From Mesorhabditis belari (taxonomy: Eukaryota; Nematoda; Chromadorea; Rhabditida; Rhabditidae), in NCBI GenBank assembly GCA_958450365.1, contig CAUEEP010000887.1:434001-498000 (forward strand): 64,000 nt of DNA, in the 5' to 3' direction. Below the pieces are notes generated by a model. It made no database searches. It saw nothing but the letters and a program-made list of their open reading frames with translations, and had not been told where the DNA came from. Within the stretch, counting starts at the first letter, position 1. Each line of letters begins with the position of its first letter. The position numbers were made by a program, and so were the translations under genes. Below, piece by piece: positions 42,543-61,919 of this stretch.

Positions 42543-45500
42543 TTATTTTCCCCGATTCCACCATCGATAAAAGGCGAACGATCCAACGGCGATCACACCC
42601 AAACCGATTGAGACATAGAGCAACTCGGTGAAGAGGGAATTACTCAAAGTTTGATATATTATAAATTTTTTTGATAGTCTTTTTTGATTGAAAGTTAGGG
42701 ATTAGCATGTGTGAATGTTTATCAATGACATATGGCAAGCTAGGACCAGGACCAAGGCCCTGGAAAACCTCTAGAAGCTGGGCCCTGGAAAACCTCTAGA
42801 AGCTGGGCCCTGGAAAAGCTCTTGAAGCTGGGCCCTGGAAAAGCTCTTGAAGCTGGACCCTGGAAAATGGAAGCCTGGAAACGTGTTCACCTTATTAAAT
42901 TCTTTTTGAGTAGACAAATTTTAATGAAACTTTGGCTTTTTCTTAGTTGGATAGCATGTAAAAATTTCATTGAAAAAGGTTAATCACATGTTTAATTTTA
43001 AGAAAATCTGATTTTAGATCAGTTGTTCAGGGTTGTTTCAACCGGAAACTAGACTAGACCAGTCGTTCAGTCAGTCTGTTAAATCTTTTTACAGGTCAGT
43101 AAGACAGATCGACCAAAAGCAAGGCCCAATGGCTTTTTACGGGTAAGAGCTGTAGTAGAGTCAAATCAGAACTCTTGGCAAGGTCAGAAGATCTGACCTG
43201 ATTGATCTGACCCACTCTAAGTAACATATCTAGTTTATTGTTTCCCATTTTTATCCAAAAAAAGACAAACTTTCTCGGATCGATCACACTGAACGGTTTC
43301 CTAGGCGTTTTCGGGACATCATCGGGCGAGAGATTGTTTTGATTTCTCGACAAAATCGATATCACGTCAATTTTTCGGCGTTTCTCGTCTGAAATCGATC
43401 TTTTTTAATGGAAATTTTGATGAGATGAAATTCAAAGGATCAAAAAGATATAGTTATGATGTTAAAAGTTACCGATATTTGCAAGTAGCCCTTGTTGACT
43501 TGTTGATGGTTGGGAGTCACCGCCGGGCGTCTCATCCGATAAAGTTTGCGGTCGGAGGTGAGCTTCCTGAAAAGATTTGAAAATTAACAGAATTGTCTAT
43601 ATCGTTTAGTATCATAATGATTTTTGTCAAATTTTCCCCCTGACAAAAAGAACTCAGAGATGTGTGACCGAGCGAGGTCAGGCAAGACCAGATCAGACCA
43701 GATCAGGCCAGACCAGAGCCAGAGCTAGACCAGGTTAGACCAGGTCAGACCAGAGCCAGAGCTAGACCAGGTCAGACCAGAGCCAGAGCTAGACCAGGTT
43801 AGACCAGACCAGAAAAGACCAGGCCAAGTGAGGCCAGGTCAGGTCAAACCAGGCCAAGCCAGACCAGACCAGGCCAAAGCAGGCCAGACCGGACCACGTC
43901 AGACCAGGTCAGACCAGGCCAGAACCGTCTGGCTTGGACCTGGCTTTGTCTGCCTTGGTCTGTCCGGTAAAATCGTTGCCCGTCTTTCTGAAACCTATGT
44001 CATCTTATTTCCCAGCCTCACCGAAACGAGTTTCAAGTCGGCTTGTGCTTCGATCAATAGCCGAGCCTCTCCACCAACGGAAATCTTTTGGAATTCGGTG
44101 ACCACCTCGTCGTGTCTCAGCTCGTCCAATTCGATGCCATTCATCTAAACAAAACTTTCTTTCTCAAAACCTTAAATTAAATGAACCCCCATAAAACTTG
44201 GCTCTTTTCATTTGGCTGCCAAAGGCTAAATTCTATTTTGTGCTTATTTCTATTTTCCACTTGATTCCGTTTGATTTTTCTTCAACTTTGCGAAAATTTC
44301 ATTTTTTCGGGGTCTTCTCTTGGCCCTTCTCTACTTCCTTGCATTCTTTCTTTTATTCTTTCTTTCATTTTTCTTGCATTCTTTCAATTTCTTGTGTCAA
44401 ATAGAGTTTAACGATAAATTCTATAAAACTCTTGATTTCTGTCAACAAACGTCATCCTCGACTCATTTTTTTTTAAAAGAACTTCGGAGAAGCTCAAAAA
44501 CATTGTTTTTTGTCAATATTATTGTTTGGATTGCAAAGCAAGCGCTGGTTGGCTTATAAGCAACCTTTCGGATACGATTAAAGCCCTAAAGAACGCACCC
44601 AACTCTTACTGAAAGCCACCAAGTCAAGGTGGCTTTTTTGAGGCGCAGTACATTTGAAGCTCATCAATTTGATAATTGATAATTTGTATTTGATAGAGTT
44701 TTGAATGGGGATTTCGAATCTGCTTTTAGTTTTTCCAATGGAGCTCTGTATCGCAAGATATCTCGCATCAAAGTTTAAGACACGAAACCCAACAGTTTTT
44801 CAGCCGAATTTCCCACAGCAGATGAGAGCAGCTGTAGTGTAGAGGTAAGTCGTTAGCATACAACCAAAAGAATCCCAGTTCGATCGGCGCACTTCAACTT
44901 TTCAACTTTGATGCGAGATATCTTGCGATACAGAGCTCCATTGGAAAAACTAAAAGCTTATTCGGAATCCCCATTCAAAACTCTATCAAATACACTGGAT
45001 GAGCATAAAAAAAGTCACCTTAACCTGGTGCCTTTCCCTACTTACTTTCTTTCTCAAAAACCCCACCGATACAATTCGATCTCCTTCCCTGATCCTCAAA
45101 TCCTTCGCCGCGGCTCCATCCGGTTTGATCATTGAAATAAAAATACAGTTGTTTCCAGGTAAATGCTGGCTATCTGTTCCGCCAATAATGTTGAAGCCAA
45201 GACCTGAAATTGAAAAAAGATTTAGAGATTTAGATGAAGCCAAAATCTAACCGTGTTCGGTTTTGACGAGTGTTGTGGTGAACATTGTTCCCGGTGTGAT
45301 ATCAGGCATTTCGATGTGAATCGAATCGGTGGATGACGGTGAGGCTTCCACTTCTTCTGGGTCCACCTGCACAGGCCAGGGTTCCTGAAAATTGGTTTTT
45401 AATGAAATCTGGATGTCACAGAAGAGTCTTACAAGAATAGCAAGAGGCATTCATAGATAGCTCAAATCAGTCATCATAGATAGCTCAAATCAGTCATCAT

Positions 45501-45608
45501 AGATAGCTCAAAAAACCCCACTTTCTCTTCTTGCTGCAAATCGCTTTTGGAATCAATCGGTGGAATGATCACCTCATCCATGTTGCTTAACTCCAACTCC
45601 ATCACCAT
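42543..45608 (-). CDS. Single-PDZ tail-anchored protein, SYNJ2BP/OMP25-like
   Basis: Probably a mitochondrial outer-membrane PDZ scaffold. Minus-strand exons are 45522-45608, 45252-45384, 45067-45203, 44022-44144, 43473-43566, 43271-43388 and 42543-42642, giving 263 aa with consistent phases. After an acidic ~60-residue N-terminus comes one PDZ domain (EHGLGFNIIGGTDSQ..., FISMIKPDGAA, REGDRIVSMNGIEL), matching SYNJ2BP closely. A polar linker and a C-terminal helix YVSIGLGVIAVGSFAFY plus RWWNRGK follow, which is a tail anchor. Mammalian SYNJ2BP is about 145 aa, so the N-terminus and linker are extended here. A three-codon ATG TCA ACG TGA overlaps the chosen start. The last-exon acceptor (TTTGAG) is weak but phase-compatible. 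A residual doubt is whether an earlier coding exon exists. Confidence 0.88.
42735..42865. repeat. 25-bp GCTGGGCCCTGGAAAACCTCT tandem repeat in the last PDZ-gene intron
   Basis: About five units. The intron 42643-43270 is otherwise AT-rich. Confidence 0.85.
43665..43925. repeat. CCAGACCAGGTCAGACCAGA minisatellite in a PDZ-gene intron
   Basis: A degenerate array of AGACCAGGTCAGACCAGAGC units between the exons at 43473-43566 and 44022-44144. Confidence 0.9.
44690..44998. repeat. Fold-back element with a tRNA-like centre (copy 6)
   Basis: The segments at about 44693-44782 and 44906-44998 are inverted copies (GATATCTTGCGATACAGAGC and its complement). Between them (about 44826-44895) lies a tRNA-like stretch with TGTAGTGTAGAGGTAAG and AGTTCGATC. 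The arms are diverged relatives of the module at 15.1 kb and 26.2 kb. The element sits in a PDZ-gene intron. Confidence 0.75.
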
Positions 45609-53338
<7,730 letters not shown>

Positions 53339-54670
53339 TTCACCAATTTGATGGTGTCAAATTGAAATTGATATTGAAATTGATATTGAGATTGATATTG
53401 AGATTGATATTGATATTGATATTGAGATTGAGATTGATATTGATATTGAAATTGATATTGATATTGAGATTGATATTGATATTCAAATTCAAATTGATAT
53501 TCAAATTGATGTTCAAATTGATATTCAAATTTTATAGTCTTTTCTCAATCAAGATTTCCTCAAATCGATACTCTGAACAGGAAACGTGTATCTTTTTCAA
53601 ACAAAAAAAACAATCCTCAACATTTTCTTGCTTTCACCAGTTTATTTTCCCATTTTTAGTGCTTTTCGTACTCTTTTTCGGTTTATTATTGTTTTTTTTT
53701 GACTTGAAATTCTCTACAAAGATTCTCTACATAGAAAAAAGCTCTTTTGCAGTTATAGCCCCCGATCTTGTCTTTAGAAAGTCTTTTGTCTTTTTGTTCA
53801 AAAATTTGTCATAAATATTTAAAAAAAAAAAAATTCCATTTCACATTGATGATTTGTGTTGTTGGCTCCTTGTTGTTGTTAGTGAATAAATAGAATTTTC
53901 TTTGGATAAAAAGAGATTTACATTTCACTACAAACTACACCTCTGTACACGCAATCTAAAGGATTTTAGAGAGAGAGAAAGGAAAGGAGCGATTTTCGAA
54001 ACTTCAATATGGCATTTTATCTTTTTAAATAAACAAAAGCGCATTTTAAATAAACAATGCGGCAAATTTTGGAATAGAAAGAATAGAAGGGTCGTCACAA
54101 GTGCAACGACCCTTCTATTCCTTCAGGCGACGTCCTTTTTGAAACTTTCTTTTTGAAAAACACAAAATAAAGTACCAAGAACCGTAAAAACAAGAAAAAA
54201 ATGATGAAAAACAAAAAACGCTATGTGCCGCAATGTTTATTTAAAATGAGCCATAAAATCTGATTCTGATAATGAAATATTCCGTCGGTTTGTCAAAAAA
54301 CGCGCAAGGTGCTTAAAAATGTTTTAAAAATAACAAAAGCTACAAGTTGTTATGAGAAGTATAAAAACATTGGAGTTGAAAAATCAAATCGCAGTCTTTT
54401 TCAATTTGGCGCTGTTTTGAACGGCGCTGTTTTGGCAGCGCTGTTTTGAACGGCGCTGTTTTGAACGGCGCTGTTTTGAACGGCGCTGTTTTGAATGACG
54501 TTGTTTTGAATGGCGCTGTTTTGAACGGCGCTGTTTTGGCAGCGCTATTTTGACTAGGTCCCAACATATTTATAAGTTGTTCATTTTTTAAATGCCATTT
54601 TTTTTGCAAAAGTTATACTTTAATTCATTTCATAATTTAGCATCAACTCTGCCAAAAGTGTCAATGAAAA
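53339..54670. other. PRMT1-UVSSA interval
   Basis: Contains an ATTGATATTG satellite immediately after the PRMT1 stop (about 53360-53530, possibly 3' UTR), AT-rich DNA with AATAAA at about 53884, and a 15-bp GCGCTGTTTTGAACG array (about 54405-54550). No additional gene is seen. Confidence 0.75.
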
Positions 54671-57600
54671 ATGGAGCAGAATCGCCGGAAAGAGGTGACG
54701 AGTCTCGTGAATCGCATCATCAAAAAGGTTGGATTTTTTTCCGGATTCTTTCAATTTTGTCAAGAAATTAATGAATTTTCACTTAAAATTGGCTGATTTT
54801 AATCGTTGGCTGATTTTAATCGTTTTACCGTAAATGCTTTATTAGAGCGACCGCTCTATTTTTGAATACCTCCTTGGAGGGTCGCTCTAAAGCAGCTCTA
54901 TTAGAGAGAGCCATTCTATTTGAGGGAATCGCTCTAATACAGCATTTACGGTATGTTTCATTTGTCAAAAGAATTATCTTTTCTTATCTTTTCTGTTTAG
55001 AACGATGACGCTCGACGAAAGCAAATCGATTTTGAGCAGCGAGATTTTCGGGATTTACGCGAAATCGTCAAAAAAGAGCCGGGTGAGTGGAATTTTTGAG
55101 GGAATAGTTAGAATTTCTAATCCTGCATTGTTGAAAATGCTTCGAACTTCGCTTGCTTTGCTTCGAACTATTAAAAAAAGCTTATTCTCTAGAAATATCA
55201 CCGCTTCTCGTCGAACACTTGCTGAAAGAGGCCGGGAAAGCCGAATGTCCGACAAGGCAGGTAAATGGGCGTTTTTGGTGTAAAATCCTAAACAAAAAGC
55301 TGCAATTTGTGTTGTGTAAGCTAAACTGGGCCTACTACAAGAAATTTACTGCGATAGAAATAAAGTTTACTTGTTTAGTTGGCTCTCTCGCTAATCGACT
55401 ACTTCTTTTCACGGTCACACGTTTGGCGGACGACTGTCGTGGAGAAGTTACAGGTAAATTTAATATTCTTAGAAAGTTTTAAACGAAAAATCAATGTTAG
55501 TTGGCATTTTGAATTTTTCATTAACTTTTCATGGACAAAAGTTGACATTCACCGTTCTCTGGAAGCAAAAAATTATCGAAAATTTGTTCAGCAATGGACA
55601 GCAATTAGTGGCAAACATCGAATTTATGCACTTTCAGGACATTCTGATAGTTTTCTGCGAGTTGGACATCCTTCACAAGCCCCTTCCACCGCCAAAAGAT
55701 GAGGCAAACGAGCTGAAAGTTGACGCGATTAAACGAATCAAAGTTTGGCACACGAAATTCGCCAACGGATACGAGCGGCTGCAGAATGTGAGGCTATATA
55801 CATATTTTAACAGGCTATCTACATATTAAAATATAGGTTTACACTTTTATAGTAGCTCCTAGTTGATAAAGAACAGCCGAATGAAGGATTCATTCAATGA
55901 TCTATTCCAAATCTATTCCAAAAGCATATTCAAATTGTACACATCAATACATTCTTTTATTCAGGTTCCCTCATTTCTCGCGTCGTGCAAAGCAATCGAT
56001 TATGAACGAGCATCGGCGAGTCTTTTGGCTGAAAGGAAACGCGAAGAAGAACTCAAAAAACAACAAGAAGAAAAAGCGGAAAAGGTACCTTTCAAATTGG
56101 TTTTTGTTAAAGAAAAGCATTCGCAGAAGTTGATCATTCGATTGTAGAAGCAATTTTATATTCGGCACTTGTCTTTTATTGGCAAATTAATAAGAGTTTA
56201 GCTACTTTTTTTTGCTAGAAAAAGCATTTAAACTTTAGAAAAGCTAAACGTAGAAAAGCTATAAATCTGCAAATTAGTTTGACTATAAATTTGAATTATT
56301 GCATTATAAATTGCAAATTTGATTATTTATCAATTTCAGGTGGCCAACCAAGTGATGGAGAGATTTTCGACGATTCAAAACGATGCCACGAGATGTCTCA
56401 CTGAGGTTGGGGCTATGGATTTATGGATAAATAGCGATATGGATAAATAGCGAATTGTTTTAAGACCACATATCAATCCATAACCGGTAACCTAAACATT
56501 TTTTTTTCGATCTCATCAGCAATTCGTCTACTCGTTCCCGATTTCTCAAAATTGAGCGAAAATGAATCGATTTTTGAGGAAAAACTGGGGAGCTCAAATG
56601 ATACGGTAAATTTAAGAAATAGAATAAAGAATATAGAATAATGGTTGAGTCTTGTTTTTTGCATAAAATTTGTCTCTTTTAGCGAGTTCACGGCTTGGAG
56701 AGCACTGACACGGTCACCGTTTTTCTCAAAGACGCCATACCTCAATTGAAAGTGAGTCAATGAACTTAAATTTTAAAGTTAATTCGAATAAAATAAGCTA
56801 GTGAAGCTTCACTAGCTATATCAAAGCTATATCAAATTTTACATTTACTATTTTTCTAGGTTTCAAAGGAAAACGAGGCGCTGGCGATGGCGGTTCGCGA
56901 TGGAAACGCGATGCTCGCTTTTTATAGGAAACAAATTCTTCGGTGAGATTTTTTTCAACAGTAAAATGGTAATAGAATAGAGAATTTTATAGATATTTGG
57001 CTTATAAGATCCAATTGACTTTATTATTCTTCTTTTTAGATGGCTGAGCCGTTTGGCCGAGGTGGGCGCTCGACAGGAACAAGTGGCACCGATTTTGAAG
57101 CTGAAAATGAAGTGAGGAATTCGTTTGTACATGCTATTCTTTTTCTATTCGTTTCTATTCTTTTTAGAATTGATGCAGAACAAAGTCGAATCAGTGACCT
57201 GAAACTGCCGGAACCGCGACAAAAAGATGAGAATTCGAGTGATGACGAAAATAGAGAAAGCGATTTCGAGGATGTGCCCGAAAAAGAAAGTAAGTCATAC
57301 TGTGCTTGGCCAAAGATCTCACGGTTTCTCTTTTTAGTGGAAGATTTCATCAATCCCGCCGATGAATCAGTGCCCTTGGTGATCTTGGAGAAGCTGAGGA
57401 GTGAGGAGAGAAGAAAACGGCGAAATTTGATGAATGAAATTGATGACGAGGATCAACCGGGCACATCAACGGGATTGCGGGTAGGGTTTACGTACCGTAC
57501 ATTTACTAGATCACTTCAAATACCGTATTGCCTCTAATAGAAGTCGCACTAAACGGATGAAACCCCATCCATTCACCTGAGAGACAAAAAGTTGCACCAA

Positions 57601-60246
57601 ATTGCGGGTTTTCAACTAAAACTTCTGAAATTTTGTCATAACTTGCACATTCCATAGACACACTTATAGAAAGAAACTATATTTAATTTGATTTACTCAT
57701 TGCTGAGAAAACTCAAAAACTTTGAAAAAAATTACGCATCATTTGTTTTCAGGTGAGTGAGCGGGGCTTCATCAGTTTAGTGCAACTTCTATTAAAGGCA
57801 ATACGGTATTTGAAATGATCTAGTACATGTAGATACCGTAAATACTCTAATAGAACGCCATTTCTTCGTAAAGTCGCGTAGTTTAACTTCGTAGTTTAAC
57901 GTAGTTTGTAGTTTTAGAAAATCATTTTTTTTCTTAGCCTCTATATTTTTTCCAACTACACTTTTGGTGCCAAAAATACTAGATTTCAAGGGCTATCATT
58001 TGACACTCAAGCGCACACTGTAGCATAAAGCAGCACGGCGAACAGGACGTTCAAAGTTAGACTACACGACTATACACCCGTCATTATGGGGGTGGGGTTC
58101 TATTAGAGTATTTTTGGTCAGTAATATCATGATTTTGATTGAGATGGACTAGTTGTGACCAGGATTGTTCAGCTCTAAAAAGCTAAATCAAAAGTGGCTA
58201 AGTCAAGACATTTTGCATGTTCTTTTTGATGAAAAGATGAAAGTCAGGGAAAAGCCAGACCCGGAAAAAAAGTGTTTGTAAAAATTCTGGTTTTTCTACC
58301 TTAAATCAAGCTGAAGGAGCAAAATTTACATTACAAAATTTTTAGGGTGCTCCCTCGTTGATTCCCACTCTCTCCTACGGTTTGGATCTCAAATATTGGG
58401 GAGACGAGGTGCCGAAAGACGTCGATGTAAGGGATTTTTTTTTGGTCTTGTTGCAGTTAGAAAAAGAAAATTATTTTGAAATAAAAAAAGCGATCGTTTA
58501 AAGATCCCTCGAAATGACGCCGATGCGCATCGTTTTTGGCGAGCGCCCGAGGAGGGAGCGTGAGTGCATTTTCGTGTTACAATTGATGACCTTTTGTTTA
58601 GGACTACAAAAGAGTTGACTTCTGTGTACACGAGTCGTCAGATGACTTTCATTGGGAAGGGTGTTCAACCGGAAAAGGTAAACTTTGTTTTCACTTTCAT
58701 AAACAATCAATGTGTCACATTTGTGTGACACATTTTTGACACCACTTCACTCTTCTGAATAATTAACTTCCCCGCAATTTTCTTTTAGCCTTGTCGAGCG
58801 CGTTTGGCCAACGGAAAGCTATGTCCACGAATGGACATGAAAAAGTAAAATCTTGTTAATGCAATTTGATGTAATTTTTGTTCTCTAGATGTCCCATTCA
58901 TGGAGTGATCGTCGAGCGTGATGACGAGGGATTTCCGATTAGAGAATGTAAGCTTAGAATTTAGCTTGAAACCAAAATACTATACCAAAATACTTACATA
59001 AAGCTTACCTTAACTACATATTTTATAGCGGACCAATCTAGTATCAATCTAGTATTATAGCGGACCAATCTAGTATCAGTCTAGTATTATAGTGGACCAA
59101 TCTAGTATCAGACAAAAAAAAAGCTGGTACTAACAACAAAAATATGAGTAAATAATTCTCTCTCTCTATAAAGCTCTCGACTCTCTATAAAGCTTTATAT
59201 TTTTCAGTGCAAAACCTTGATCAACAAACGCTCGTCGAGGAGGCACAACGAAGGGATAACGAGGAATTCTTGAGGGATGTTGAGGTGAGAAAAAATGAGA
59301 AAAATTTAAAAGGGTATTTGTACTGAATAAGCCAGCTCTGTGTGTGTTTATCGTCTTTCATTTTCAGGCAGCTACCGGAAAAAAGCTGACCGACACAAAG
59401 AAGTCGTCGAAGAGCAGTCGCACGTGGGGTCGGCGAGTACGTGATGTGCCACAAGGAAAACAAGTTCGAGATGAGTTACAGGTGGTTTACAGGATTTATA
59501 TGTCGTAGCCGATTATGAATGAGTGGGTCTAGGAGCGTCCAACCATCAAGTATTTGGTATCATTCAACGCAGAATCATTGATAATTATGTTAAATTTTTC
59601 AAATTAGAAAGATTGGATAAAAAGAACACAAATTATGGGGCTTCAAAGTTTTCTCTTGAAAAAACAGTTTTTTTGCTCTAATTTTTTTTTCTTTTCATCA
59701 AATCTTGCTAATTTTAAAAATTTAACATAATTATCAATGATTCTGCGTCGAATGATACTAAATACTTGATGGTTGGACGCTCCTAGACCCACCCATTCAT
59801 AATCGGCTACGGAGGTCCCGCCGATTTTGAATGAAACGTTGTAGCGCCGGTAATTTTTAACCTAAACTCACAAATTTGGTACCAATCGACGGAGAATTCA
59901 ATTCGCTACAAGATGATATAATATTGTCCTCATACATTAAAGGGTTGCTCTACTAGAAAGATTTGCCAAAAAATTTCATTCATAATCGGCTACGACATAT
60001 ACAAATATCAACAATCTCATCAAAGAGTGTATCAGACTCAGTGTAAAGTTGCCAGAGAAATGAAGAGATGTTGGGGTTTTTGTATGGAAACTGCTTTCAA
60101 TTTCAATATCGATTTATTCATTTCAGAAGAAACTTCTCGATAAACGAACGATCGCTCGAGTATCCGCCCATTTGGACGCGGTGAGAAAGGCGAAAATCGA
60201 GCGCACGTTTGGCCACCAATATGTGCATCATTTCAAGAGAAAGTGA
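54671..60246 (+). CDS. uvs-1: UVSSA, UV-stimulated scaffold protein A homologue
   Basis: A transcription-coupled nucleotide-excision-repair factor that recruits TFIIH to stalled RNA polymerase II. My model has about 18 exons from 54671 and totals about 628 aa. The N-terminal VHS-like domain contains ISPLLVEHLLKEAG, SRSHVWRTTVVEKLQ and KPLPPPKDEA...KVWHTKFANGYERL, all matching UVSSA. A charged coiled coil follows (LAERKREEELKKQQEE). An acidic segment ESDFEDVPEKE matches the TFIIH p62-binding motif with the same F-x-x-V spacing as in human UVSSA. The C-terminal DUF2043 domain has LSYGLDLKYWGDEVP and a Cys/His cluster PCRARLANGKLCP...KKCPIHG. The exon near 56520 is out of phase by one base unless it starts at a weak acceptor at 56464, adding about 18 residues. 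Introns hold four MITEs. Confidence 0.92.
54828..54953. mobile_element. Short MITE with TACCGTAAATGCTTTATTAG-like ends
   Basis: A 126-bp fold-back, ACCGTAAATGCTTTATTAGA / TCTAATACAGCATTTACGGT, in the first UVSSA intron. The end sequence resembles the TACCGTAAATACTGTAATAG family but the interior differs. Confidence 0.85.
57493..58119. mobile_element. Two abutting MITEs in a UVSSA intron
   Basis: The first (about 57493-57835) has inverted ends with CAAATACCGTATTGCCTCTA and its complement. The second (about 57834-58119) has TACCGTAAATACTCTAATAG and CTATTAGAGTATTTTTGGT ends and retains a diverged interior of the TACCGTAAATACTG family (CATTATGGGGGTGGGG). They meet at a TA, consistent with insertion of one at the other's border. 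Confidence 0.8.
59499..60001. mobile_element. MITE with TATGTCGTAGCC ends in the last UVSSA intron
   Basis: The ends TATGTCGTAGCCGATTATGA and TCATAATCGGCTACGACATA match the termini of the pogo/Tigger-like element at 12.4 kb. The left part is a ~310-bp hairpin carrying CGTCCAACCATCAAGTATTT and its complement; the right part is unique. A shortened relative lies at 62742-63106. Confidence 0.85.
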
Positions 60247-60329
60247 GAAAGTTGATACTACTTTTGAACGATTATGAATCCTGAGCTTGTATGCTTGATT
60301 ACGTATATACTTGTAATATATTAAATTTT

Positions 60330-60335
60330 AATAAA
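60330..60335 (+). terminator. Poly(A) signal AATAAA after UVSSA
   Basis: A canonical AATAAA about 85 bp after the UVSSA stop codon and 206 bp before the next gene's ATG. The short spacing fits a possible operon. A CCTTTCGCAG acceptor-like site follows at about 60418. Confidence 0.5.
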
Positions 60336-60540
60336 TTTGTTGAAAAGCCGGCGAGCACTTCTCAACGTTATTTCAAGCATTCCCATTTTTTTTTCATTTG
60401 TTTACACACCTTTCGCAGACTTCAATGTGAAAAGCTCATCAGTAAATAGTGACAGGGGAAAGGCGGTAACGGTATCGTTTCACGGGAAATCATGAGAGAA
60501 TTTATTTTTGATGAAAGCTTTGTTTCGAATTTAAAACAAA

Positions 60541-61869
60541 ATGTCGACACTGGATGTCCCTGGGAAATCTCTTGGCCGAAAGCTCAGTGGGATCTTGTCG
60601 AGAAGGAATAGGTTGGTCAGAAATATACACAACTAGCACTGATCCAAAACTGGACCCGACTTCTGGCCGAGCTCTAGCTTTAGTCATCGAATTTTGATTC
60701 ACACAGTTACGCTCCTCCACCGTTGACTGTTTGCGAGTTGCCGGCTCATGCCGCGATGAATCCCACTCGACCAACTGATACTCTTTCGTTAAGGTAAATT
60801 CAAATTCAATTCTCAAAAGACAAAAGACAGTTCCCAAAAAGACTTTCCCAAAAAACAGATGCCGTTGCGGTTATGTGAAACACGATGTGATGTGCTTGGG
60901 TGATGTGGTCGATAAAGAGGCCAAGGTTATAAAGGAAACAAATGATGAAAGCAATATGAATACTTTCAGCTTTTTCATTTCTGTGGTGGCTTGTTCATTG
61001 TCAAGAAAAAGGGACGAGTCGAGTGTGCAAAGTTTGAGGAAAATTGACATTTAACAATTTCATAGTTTTAGATGTCGAAAAACGTCAACGAAGCTCACGT
61101 TCACGTGCGCTTTTTGTGGACTTGTTCAAGATGTGAGTTTTGTGAGCTATTGTACTTTCAGCTATTGTACTTTCAGCTGTTGTACAGCTATTGTACTTCC
61201 AGCTATTGTACTTCCAGCTATTGTACTTCCAGCTATTGTACTTTTAGCTATTGTACAGCTATTGTACCTTTAGCTATTGTACTTTCAGCTATTGTACTTT
61301 CAGCTATTGTACTTCCAGCTATTGTACTTAGCTATTGTACAGCTATTGTACCTTTAGCTATTGTACTTTCAGCTATTGTACTTTCAGCTATTGTACTTTC
61401 AGCTATTGTACTTTTAGCTATTGTACTTAGCTATTGTACTTTTAGCTATTGTATTTCACCTATTGTACTTCAGCTATTGTACTTAGATCGACCTTTTGGC
61501 TGTCGATCAATCGTGCAATTGGGCATCGATGGACTCGGTGCAATCATCGGTGATAGCTTACAATGATCCAAGAAAGCAGGTCTTCAGTGGAATTACAGTA
61601 AAATTAACAAGTAACAAGTAAAAAGCCATTCTAAATGAGTTTTCTTTACTAAATGAGCCAATTTTCTTTACTCTAATACTTTGCCCAAAATTTTTTAATG
61701 AAAGAAAGAAGATGAGATGAGTTGTATTATATTTTAGTTGAGCTCTCGGCTTTCATCCGTTAACATGTGGCGACACAAAATCGATTCGGTCGCTGAACGA
61801 GATGACATTACTGAGAAGTCATCGACATCCGATGAAGATGAGATTAATATCATTTTCCGGAACAAATAA
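60541..61869 (+). CDS. Unrecognised Cys-rich, probably zinc-binding protein
   Basis: The gene is not recognised. Exons are 60541-60611, 60707-60793, 60859-60925, 60970-61031, 61072-61132, 61487-61579 and 61738-61869, giving 190 aa with every phase consistent. A basic N-terminus (GKSLGRKLSGILSRRNSY) is followed by a Cys cluster: CRCGYVKHDVMC, FHFCGGLFIVKKKGRVECAKC and FTCAFCGLVQD. Their spacing suggests zinc ribbons or knuckles. The tail is acidic and serine-rich (ERDDITEKSSTSDEDEINII). The intron between exons 5 and 6 is filled by a 15-bp array with many TTTCAG words. The gene starts 295 bp after the UVSSA stop on the same strand, so the two may share an operon. AATAAA overlaps and follows the stop at 61865-61874. 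Confidence 0.75.
61135..61490 (+). repeat. 15-bp AGCTATTGTACTTTC array (acceptor-like words)
   Basis: About 23 units of CTATTGTACTTTCAG/CTATTGTACTTTTAG fill the intron 61133-61486. Many units end in TTTCAG or TTTTAG, the nematode 3' splice consensus. The used acceptor is apparently the final ACTTAG before 61487. Confidence 0.9.
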
Positions 61870-61919
61870 ATAAAAAGGATGACAAATGGTTGCAATTGAT
61901 TGCTTGAATCAAACACATC

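Noticed and set aside
60502..60837. 111-aa minus-strand frame
   Set aside because: It is antisense to the first two exons of the Cys-rich gene, whose plus-strand exons have consistent splice phases.
61072..61566. 164-aa plus-strand frame MSKNVNEAHVHV... with LLYFQLLYFQ repeats
   Set aside because: The repeat part is an intronic 15-bp array, and the coding frame of both flanking exons is a different one (CRKTSTKLTFTCAFCG, IDLLAVDQS).
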